DNA from: Clostridiales bacterium UBA2658
GTDB lineage: Bacteria; Bacillota; Clostridia; Oscillospirales; Oscillospiraceae
DNA: 5,902 bases
Assembly: GCA_002359425.1 (NCBI GenBank)
Contig: DEMY01000075.1
Location: forward strand, 1-5,902
Reading direction: 5' to 3'
The position numbers and the translations under genes are program-made. Numbering within the stretch: the first letter of the stretch is position 1; each line of letters starts with the position of its first letter. Shown piece by piece: positions 1 to 5,011 of the stretch. Below the pieces are notes generated by a model, which saw only the letters and a list, made by a program, of their open reading frames with translations, was not told where the DNA came from and did not search any database.

Positions 1-28
1 TAACTATTGATCTAGTTTTCTTCTGCAT
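1..28 (-). CDS. Possible 5' end of a gene leaving the window
   Basis: On the minus strand an ATG at 28-26 opens a frame that reads M-Q-K-K-T-R-S-I-V before the window ends. A purine-rich AGGAGAGG lies at 47-40, giving 11 nt from its end to the ATG, which is slightly long but usable. A promoter-like hexamer pair lies at 57-86. The start is lysine/arginine-rich, as in signal peptides or membrane-protein N-termini, but nine codons cannot identify a product. It would be transcribed in the same direction as the ABC operon, but from its own promoter, downstream of the hairpin at 111-138. The call depends only on start-site context and could be chance. Confidence 0.3.
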
Positions 29-56
29 CTATTTGCTAACCTCTCCTAGGCTTTTG

Positions 57-86
57 CATATAGTTTTATTGTTCGCGTAGTGTAAA
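57..86 (-). promoter_or_regulatory. Candidate sigma-70-type promoter facing the left edge
   Basis: Read on the minus strand, TTTACA (86-81) matches the -35 consensus at 5 of 6 positions. It is followed after 18 nt by TATATG (62-57), which matches the -10 consensus at 4 of 6. Transcription would start near position 50, just before the AGGAGAGG at 47-40 and the candidate ATG at 28. It lies beyond the hairpin that ends the ABC operon, where a separate transcript would be expected. Such pairs occur by chance in AT-rich DNA. Confidence 0.35.
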
Positions 87-110
87 CATAATGCGAAGCA
101 AGCATATGAC

Positions 111-138
111 GAAAGGCCGAGGTAAATCTCGGCCTTTC
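111..138 (-). terminator. Hairpin terminator of the ABC operon
   Basis: An 11-bp perfect inverted repeat (GAAAGGCCGAG at 111-121, CTCGGCCTTTC at 128-138) with a 6-nt loop lies 58 bp past the permease stop. The stem has a GC-rich core and ends in CCTTTC. The sequence after the stem on the minus strand is only weakly T-rich, so this is not a textbook intrinsic terminator. Its position at the operon end and before a new promoter-like site supports the role. The symmetric A/T flanks within the stem would let it work in either direction. Confidence 0.6.
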
Positions 139-196
139 TAATGGGAGTATATTGATTAGCTGCAACCGGGGCAGTGGCCGCAGAAAACCACACAAG

Positions 197-3151
197 CTAT
201 TCAATCGATTTGAGCGATTCCAGCATATCGATATTATTAATCCTCGGTCTCATGAACAAATCTACAATCCATGTGTAAAGCATGGTCATAATAGCAGTAC
301 CCACGTATCCAAGCCACGTAATGTCTCTACTTAAGAGTATCATATCAGGCTCAACCGTCTCGATTACGGCACGATATAGATAGATGCCGAAAAACAATCC
401 TAATATGCAGCCTATCCCCGATAGGATCACAGTCTCGCGGAAAATATATCTGTATGTTTCTTTATCATAAAAGCCCAGAACTTTGAGAGTTGCAATCTCT
501 CTCTGCCGCTCACCGATGTTTATGTTCGTGAGATTATAAAGAACAGTAAAAGCAAGCAGCGCTGCTGAGATAATGAGAATCCAGATGATATTGTTCACGC
601 TCTTTATGGAAGTTTTGACGTTTCCCATCAGATCATCGGTAAAAGAAATTGCGCCAACACCTTCTACAGAGGAAAGATATGTATCGACGTCGTCATTTGT
701 TTTTTCGTCTGAAATAGACGCAATATAGTGATTATATTCCGGTTCCTCACCAAACATAGTTTTGTACGCGTCTTTACCGATATAAACGTAATTAAACGCA
801 TAATTCTTTGTTATACCTGTTATTATTACAGGATGCAGTTCGGAATTATCTAAATATTTAACCATAATCGTATCGCCGACTTCTACGTCAAGGTTCATTG
901 CGAGTTTCTCGGTGATTACCACGCTTTTATCCGTATAGCCCAATAAATCCTGAACTTTCTCTCTGACGTTTTCTATGTTGTCTTTAACAAAGTCGAGTGT
1001 ATCCCGTGAGAGAAAGGAACCATTTTTTGTTGCCTTGATGTAATTGCCAAAATCACGCACAAAGGTGTTTTCCTCTTTCGTATCGGGGTCTACAATACTG
1101 ACATAATCCGTAAATGCGGTGGAATCTTTGGGCGACATTATATAGACGGTATAATCATCATCTTCATTGTCCGGCAGACTGACTTCTGCCGCATTTTTGT
1201 ATATTTCGGTATATCCCGAAAAATAGTCTTTGTTTTCCATAGCCTGTGAAAGCTCTTTGCTTGGAGTCCCACCGTTGAACCCTACGGTAACATCATAGTG
1301 GAATATTTCGCTGAATTGGTTATTAGTGATGGCACGTACAGCATCTTTTGCTCCAAATGCTGTTACCACAAGTGCGGTGCAGCCGACAATTCCAATGAGT
1401 GTCATGAAGAGGCGTTTTTTATTCAGCCCAAGATTTCTGACTGTAACCTTTTTTGAAAAGCTTATATGGTTCCATATCGGCTTAATATGCTCAAGGAGAA
1501 CCCTCTTACCAACCTTAGGAGCTTTTGGGCGCATCAATCCAGCGGCTGTTTCGTGAAGCGAGCTTTTAACTGCGATACCTGTTGACAGTGTTATTACTAG
1601 CACCGTAGCCAAAACAGATAGACTTCCTATCTTCCAGTAGAATTTTGGCGTCATATCTGGTAGCGCAAACACAATACCGTAAGCGTTCCAAACAATCGTT
1701 GGGAGTAGATAAAACCCAAAACATATTCCTGCAACACTACCTATAAGACTTGCGGACACAGCGTATTTCAAATATCTTCCTGCCACTTTGCCATTAGAAT
1801 AACCTAAAGCTTTAAATGTACCTATCAGCGTCCTTTCTTCATCAACCATTCTTGTCATAGTAGTCAAACAAACAAGTGAAGCTACTATGAAGAATATCAG
1901 CGGGAACACAGTTGCGAGATCTTGCATTCTTTGAGTATCGTCCTCATAAGTGACGAAGGTTTCGTTCATGTGCCGATCAAGTACATACCACTTCGGTTTG
2001 CCCAATTCTTTGAGCAGTTGTTCAGATGAATCGATCTGCGTTTCGGCGTCAGAAAGGCTGGTATCTGCATTAGTTTTGGCCTTTTCTAGTTCCTCTTTTT
2101 TGGCGTCAAGCTCTTTTTCAGCCTCAGCTATTTGAGCCGCTGTGCTGTCAAGTTGTGCTTTCACCGACTTAAGCTGTTTTTTAGCATACTCACTCTGGCT
2201 GTTATAAGCTGCGAGATTCTTATTATATGTTTCCTTCGATGCATCAAGCTTTTGCTCCTGTTCCTGAATCAGCGTCTCAGCATCGGCAATTTTCTTTTTT
2301 GATTCTGACTTTGAACTTGAATATTCGGCCTTCGCTTCATCTAGCTTAGATACATATTCATCATAGAGCAGTGTCTGTCGTTCCGTCGCTAAAGCCTCGA
2401 GCTTTGTTAAAGTTTCATCAACCTTGTCAAAATACGCATCGTCGAAGGTGTTTAAATCTTTTGCTCCGTAAACCGTAACGTACATATCCGTATAGTTTTC
2501 AGAAGTAAAGTTGCCTTGAGGGACATACAACACATAATCAATCATACCACTGCCTATATTTGTATTGCCCTGCATAAACGAAAGGTAATACGGTGATTCT
2601 GCAATGCCGGTAATTTTGTATTGTGCACCATTCAGGTTATCTGAGAACCTGTCATTTGAATTTTTATCGAGATAAACGATACTTCCGAGATTGATATTCT
2701 TGAGTCCTATTGATGGTCTTATAATGATAGCTTCGTCTTTCCCTTGCGGCCAATTGCCCGCCACAAGACTAAGGTGGTTAATGTAGCTGGGATCAGACTC
2801 ATCGTCATCCTTAGGAAGACTGTTAATGCGGAATGTATAGTCTTTATCTCCGACTGTTCCCGTTGCGTCAATGGTATAACCCGCCATAACTCCGGAAACA
2901 CCTTCGGTTTTACTTACTTTTTTTGCGTCCTCATCGCTGAAGCCGTAAGTGGAGAGCAACCTTATGTCCATTACATTCTGACTATCGTAATACTCGTCTC
3001 CAGCACGTTGCATATTCGGAGATACCGCAGCGAATCCCGCAAATACACCTGCTCCGAGAAATGAAATGAATATGATAGCTACAAAACGTATCTTTGTGCT
3101 CTTCACCGTGCGTATAGAGCTTTTTTTAAATGCTGTCCCTTTCACTACCAT
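197..3151 (-). CDS. ABC transporter permease, FtsX-like, with extracellular coiled coil
   Basis: This is the 984-residue membrane subunit for the ATPase encoded just upstream. Visible architecture: TM1 at about 21-43; a large extracellular domain at about 44-410 containing a coiled coil at about 245-382 (repeated K/E/A/L heptad-like sequence); three TMs at about 411-433, 462-484 and 505-527 forming a first FtsX domain; TM5 at about 579-600; a second extracellular domain at about 601-851; and three TMs at about 852-876, 905-930 and 943-967 forming a second FtsX domain. Both FtsX domains carry the typical cytoplasmic segment after their first helix (ERTLIGTFKALGYSNGK near 439-455; ERQREIATLKVLGFYDKE near 881-898), which contacts the ATPase. 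Eight TMs with two extracellular domains fits COG0577-type fused MacB/LolCE-like permeases. The ATG at 3151 overlaps the ATPase stop by 7 bp and has AAGGA 4 nt upstream. Substrate unknown; a macrolide-, peptide- or lipid-handling role, or mechanical coupling to a cell-surface partner, are all possible. Confidence 0.93.
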   Translation of the reverse strand: MVVKGTAFKKSSIRTVKSTKIRFVAIIFISFLGAGVFAGFAAVSPNMQRAGDEYYDSQNVMDIRLLSTYGFSDEDAKKVSKTEGVSGVMAGYTIDATGTVGDKDYTFRINSLPKDDDESDPSYINHLSLVAGNWPQGKDEAIIIRPSIGLKNINLGSIVYLDKNSNDRFSDNLNGAQYKITGIAESPYYLSFMQGNTNIGSGMIDYVLYVPQGNFTSENYTDMYVTVYGAKDLNTFDDAYFDKVDETLTKLEALATERQTLLYDEYVSKLDEAKAEYSSSKSESKKKIADAETLIQEQEQKLDASKETYNKNLAAYNSQSEYAKKQLKSVKAQLDSTAAQIAEAEKELDAKKEELEKAKTNADTSLSDAETQIDSSEQLLKELGKPKWYVLDRHMNETFVTYEDDTQRMQDLATVFPLIFFIVASLVCLTTMTRMVDEERTLIGTFKALGYSNGKVAGRYLKYAVSASLIGSVAGICFGFYLLPTIVWNAYGIVFALPDMTPKFYWKIGSLSVLATVLVITLSTGIAVKSSLHETAAGLMRPKAPKVGKRVLLEHIKPIWNHISFSKKVTVRNLGLNKKRLFMTLIGIVGCTALVVTAFGAKDAVRAITNNQFSEIFHYDVTVGFNGGTPSKELSQAMENKDYFSGYTEIYKNAAEVSLPDNEDDDYTVYIMSPKDSTAFTDYVSIVDPDTKEENTFVRDFGNYIKATKNGSFLSRDTLDFVKDNIENVREKVQDLLGYTDKSVVITEKLAMNLDVEVGDTIMVKYLDNSELHPVIITGITKNYAFNYVYIGKDAYKTMFGEEPEYNHYIASISDEKTNDDVDTYLSSVEGVGAISFTDDLMGNVKTSIKSVNNIIWILIISAALLAFTVLYNLTNINIGERQREIATLKVLGFYDKETYRYIFRETVILSGIGCILGLFFGIYLYRAVIETVEPDMILLSRDITWLGYVGTAIMTMLYTWIVDLFMRPRINNIDMLESLKSIE

Positions 3152-3846
3152 TCAATCCTTTCAGCCGGTGTTGGATTCTCATTTTTTCTAATCTCTGTTA
3201 CCATACCGCTGTTAACACGGATAATGCGGTCTCCAATAGCTTCAAAAGCCTGGTTATGTGTTATGATGACTACGGTCTTTTTGTTGCCGTGGCAGGTATC
3301 CTGCAATAGCTTCAGAATGTTTTTACCAGTTACAAAATCCAGTGCGCCAGTTGGCTCGTCGCAAAGTAAAAGCTTCGGGTTTTTGGCTATTGCTCTTGCA
3401 ATTGCGACGCGCTGCTGCTCACCACCCGAGAGCTGTGCCGGAAAGTTCTGAAGTCTTTCTTCAAGCCCAACATCAATAAGACATTGTCTTGCATCAAGTG
3501 GATCCCTGCAAATCTCCGAAGCAAGTTCGACATTTTCTAGCGCAGTAAGGTTCTGGACAAGGTTATAGAATTGAAAGACAAAGCCTACATCCTCACGGCG
3601 ATATTTAATAAGCTGGTTGTTGCCGAATTTACTTATCTCATCTCTGTCCAGAAAAATGTCACCTGAAGAGCAGGTGTCCATGCCTCCCAACAAATTCAAA
3701 ACAGTTGTTTTCCCAGCTCCGGATGGGCCAACGATAACCACCAGTTCTCCTTCATCGATTGTGAAAGTTACGTTTTTAAGCGCATCAATTCTTACTTCTC
3801 CACTTTGATATGTCTTTCTGACATTTTGGAATTCAACATATGCCAT
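3145..3846 (-). CDS. ABC transporter ATP-binding protein, MacB/LolD type
   Basis: Cytoplasmic nucleotide-binding subunit of 233 residues, the normal length for the family, that would power the FtsX-like permease. All canonical motifs are present: Walker A GPSGAGKTT (40-48, K46), Q-loop glutamine Q92 in VFQFYNL, ABC signature LSGGEQQR (139-146), Walker B LLLCDEP (159-165, E164 catalytic), D-loop GALD (167-170) and switch histidine H197 in ITHN. The FQFYNL segment after the Q-loop and the LSGGEQQRVAIARA signature are typical of the LolD/MacB/FtsE class that pairs with FtsX-fold permeases. The ATG at 3846 follows the stop of the small gene by 1 nt. An AAAGGA about 12-15 nt upstream lies inside that gene's last codons, so translation is likely coupled. 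The stop overlaps the permease start. The domain appears intact and catalytically competent. Confidence 0.96.
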   Translation of the reverse strand: MAYVEFQNVRKTYQSGEVRIDALKNVTFTIDEGELVVIVGPSGAGKTTVLNLLGGMDTCSSGDIFLDRDEISKFGNNQLIKYRREDVGFVFQFYNLVQNLTALENVELASEICRDPLDARQCLIDVGLEERLQNFPAQLSGGEQQRVAIARAIAKNPKLLLCDEPTGALDFVTGKNILKLLQDTCHGNKKTVVIITHNQAFEAIGDRIIRVNSGMVTEIRKNENPTPAERIEW

Positions 3847-3847
3847 G

Positions 3848-4162
3848 TCAAACCATTTTCCTTTCGTCTTTTTCTATTTCGCCTTTTAATGATAGAGTAT
3901 CTCTGTCTGTAATTAGATTCATATCGACTTCTTTATCAGTAATAGCTCCTTGTGCTTTGAAAGCCATTTTGCGCAGCGGTGTCACGAGTTCGCCTGTCAG
4001 TATGCACATACCGTTTTTTAGTATCTTTCCTTTCAGCTCATTGCAATGTCCGAGAATATCAATTACGCCGGAAAGTGTTTTTCCATTTTCATTAAGGGTA
4101 AGCTTTCCGATTTTTTCCCCTAAAAGTGTTTTCATCTCAACGTGGTATGTTCCGTTAATCAC
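3848..4162 (-). CDS. Small predicted beta-rich protein, first gene of the ABC operon
   Basis: A 104-residue protein of unknown function. It has no signal peptide, membrane segment or recognisable catalytic motif. Alternating short polar/hydrophobic stretches separated by G/N/D turns (such as GKLTLNENGKTLSGVIDILG near 19-38 and LKGKILKNGMCILTGEL near 43-59) suggest an all-beta, barrel-like fold. Segments around 10-49 and 59-98 may be an internal duplication: T12/T61, L14/L63 and LKGKILK 43-49 / LKGEIEK 92-98 all align at an offset of 49. The start is GTG at 4162, chosen because AAGGGGGTG lies 5 nt upstream; the next ATG, codon 10, has no comparable site. It ends 1 nt before the ATPase start, so it is co-transcribed with the transporter and could be a cytoplasmic accessory or ligand-binding partner. 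That role is inferred from position only. I have an unverified impression that similar small proteins occur beside or fused to lipid- or flavin-related enzymes. Confidence 0.8.
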   Translation of the reverse strand: MINGTYHVEMKTLLGEKIGKLTLNENGKTLSGVIDILGHCNELKGKILKNGMCILTGELVTPLRKMAFKAQGAITDKEVDMNLITDRDTLSLKGEIEKDERKMV

Positions 4163-4184
4163 CTAGACACCCCCTTTTTATTGA

Positions 4185-4213
4185 ATTCTAATAGTCAGCT
4201 GGTTTTTTGAAAA
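4185..4213 (-). promoter_or_regulatory. Candidate promoter of the ABC operon
   Basis: On the minus strand TTTTCA (4213-4208, 4 of 6 to the -35 consensus) is followed after 17 nt by TAGAAT (4190-4185, 5 of 6 to the -10 consensus). Initiation near 4178 would give a very short leader beginning just before the ribosome binding site AAGGGGGTG at 4176-4168. The 17-nt spacer is centred on the CAGCTG palindrome described separately, so a bound repressor would occlude this promoter. Confidence 0.55.
4186..4211. promoter_or_regulatory. Candidate operator 1, CAGCTG-centred palindrome in the operon promoter
   Basis: A 26-bp imperfect palindrome is centred between 4198 and 4199, with 9 of 13 pairs complementary: CAG/CTG in the core, isolated A/T pairs at 4193/4204, 4191/4206 and 4190/4207, and outer arms TTC (4186-4188) and GAA (4209-4211). 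It covers the spacer and parts of the -35 and -10 of the predicted operon promoter. TetR-family dimers usually bind palindromes of about this length in such positions. Assignment to the adjacent TetR protein is inference. Confidence 0.4.
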
Positions 4214-4249
4214 CGGATAATTAAGCTTGTTTTGTGGAAAATACGGACA

Positions 4250-4273
4250 TTTACTACACAGCTGGGTAACAAA
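4250..4273. promoter_or_regulatory. Candidate operator 2, CAGCTG-centred palindrome upstream of tetR
   Basis: A 24-bp imperfect palindrome is centred between 4261 and 4262, with 9 of 12 pairs complementary. Reading outward, the matched blocks are CAG/CTG (4259-4264), TAC (4255-4257) with GTA (4266-4268), and TTT (4250-4252) with AAA (4271-4273). It ends 4 bp before the -35 of the regulator's promoter. It shares the CAGCTG core with the site 63 bp away in the operon promoter. No binding data can be inferred beyond the symmetry. Confidence 0.45.
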
Positions 4274-4277
4274 GCAT

Positions 4278-4305
4278 TTGATATTTTTAGATTATAGTAT
4301 ATAAT
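4278..4305 (+). promoter_or_regulatory. Promoter of the TetR-family regulator gene
   Basis: TTGATA (4278-4283, 5 of 6 to the -35 consensus), a 16-nt spacer, and a perfect TATAAT (4300-4305). Initiation near 4312 would begin almost at the ribosome binding site GAGGGGG (4313-4319), giving a leader of only about 16 nt. This is the best consensus promoter in the window. Confidence 0.7.
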
Positions 4306-4327
4306 GAGATAAGAGGGGGACTGAGAA

Positions 4328-4906
4328 ATGAAGCATGAAACTACAACCCTTATGACAAAAAAAGCGCTTGCCGCTTCGCTCAAAAAGCTTATGGAGAAAA
4401 AGCCTTTGAGCAAGATATCGGTACGCGAAATCATAGAGGACTGCGGCGTTAATAGGAAAACCTTCTATTATCATTTTCAAGACATTTTTGAACTTGTAAA
4501 ATGGATGTTTGAAGAAGAAGCTATTGACGTAGTCGCACAATACGACCTAATTATTGATTATGAGGATGCAATAAGATTTGCGTTAAACTACGTAGAAGCG
4601 AACAAACATATATGCAACTGTGCCTATGATGCCATCGGGCGTGATGAACTCAAACGGTTTTTTCAAAAGGATTTTTTTGGTGTCATCGAAAGTATTGTTG
4701 ATCACCTTTCGGAAGGCATGAATGTTTCTCAGGGATATAAAAGCTTTCTGGTCAATTTTTACACTGAAGCGCTAGCTTCTTTGCTTATTGATTGGATACG
4801 CAATAAAGATAACCTTGACAAAGAGACCCTTATCAAATATCTCTCCGTGACGCTTATCGGTTCGGTTAAGACCGCGCTTGAGCGGGCTGAGATTGAGCTT
4901 AAATGA
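4328..4906 (+). CDS. TetR/AcrR-family transcriptional regulator
   Basis: A 192-residue DNA-binding protein of normal TetR-family length. The N-terminal helices (about 6-60) contain the family helix-turn-helix: ISVREIIEDCGVNRKTFYYHF at about 30-50, with the typical G-V-[NS]-x-x-T-[FL]-Y-x-H-F recognition segment. The rest (about 61-192) is an all-helical ligand-binding and dimerisation region with a hydrophobic, aromatic-rich stretch (SFLVNFYTEALASLLIDWI near 139-157). It resembles the C-terminal type found in DhaS-like regulators of Bacillota; that subtype call is tentative. The ATG at 4328 is preceded by GAGGGGG with 8 nt spacing. It is divergent from the ABC operon across a 165-bp region with two symmetric candidate operators, so it most likely represses that operon and itself. 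The ligand is unknown. Confidence 0.93.
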   Translation: MKHETTTLMTKKALAASLKKLMEKKPLSKISVREIIEDCGVNRKTFYYHFQDIFELVKWMFEEEAIDVVAQYDLIIDYEDAIRFALNYVEANKHICNCAYDAIGRDELKRFFQKDFFGVIESIVDHLSEGMNVSQGYKSFLVNFYTEALASLLIDWIRNKDNLDKETLIKYLSVTLIGSVKTALERAEIELK

Positions 4907-4933
4907 TTAGCTTTGGCAAAGGCTTCCACAACA

Positions 4934-4977
4934 TGAAACAAGAGATAGACAATATTCGTTGTCTATCTCTTGTTTCA
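4934..4977 (+). terminator. Intrinsic terminator of the regulator gene, 19-bp perfect stem
   Basis: Arms at 4934-4952 and 4959-4977 are perfectly complementary over 19 bp around a 6-nt loop (TATTCG). The plus strand continues GTTTTTCC, giving a short U-tract. The hairpin starts 28 bp after the tetR stop. The stem is long and not very GC-rich. On the minus strand the following sequence (TGTTGTGG) is poorer in T, but the hairpin lies 34 bp past the oleate hydratase stop and could also serve that convergent transcript. Confidence 0.8.
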
Positions 4978-5011
4978 GTTTTTCCGCTAATTATTACAGT
5001 TGTTTCAGTTC

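Noticed and set aside
1..196. CRISPR array, tRNA or insertion-sequence end in the gene-free left margin
   Set aside because: No repeated units, no cloverleaf-like or T-loop sequence, and no terminal inverted repeats were seen. Only the hairpin at 111-138 and the promoter-like set stand out.
2744..3064. 106-codon plus-strand frame within the permease gene
   Set aside because: It is antisense to a well-supported extracellular domain of the permease and has no ribosome site or recognisable protein features.
3840..4166. 108-codon open frame on the plus strand, exactly opposite the small first gene of the operon
   Set aside because: It has no ribosome binding site before its ATG, its product is a low-complexity S/F/P-rich sequence typical of an antisense shadow, and the opposite strand has a strong ribosome site and operon context.
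4163..4327. Riboswitch or attenuator leader upstream of the ABC operon
   Set aside because: The predicted transcription start lies only about 15 nt before the operon's start codon, leaving no room for a structured leader. The symmetry seen in this region fits protein operators better.
4292..4540. Minus-strand frames across the tetR start and the divergent promoter region
   Set aside because: They are antisense to the conserved helix-turn-helix of TetR and cover the tetR promoter. The products are F/H-rich shadow sequence.
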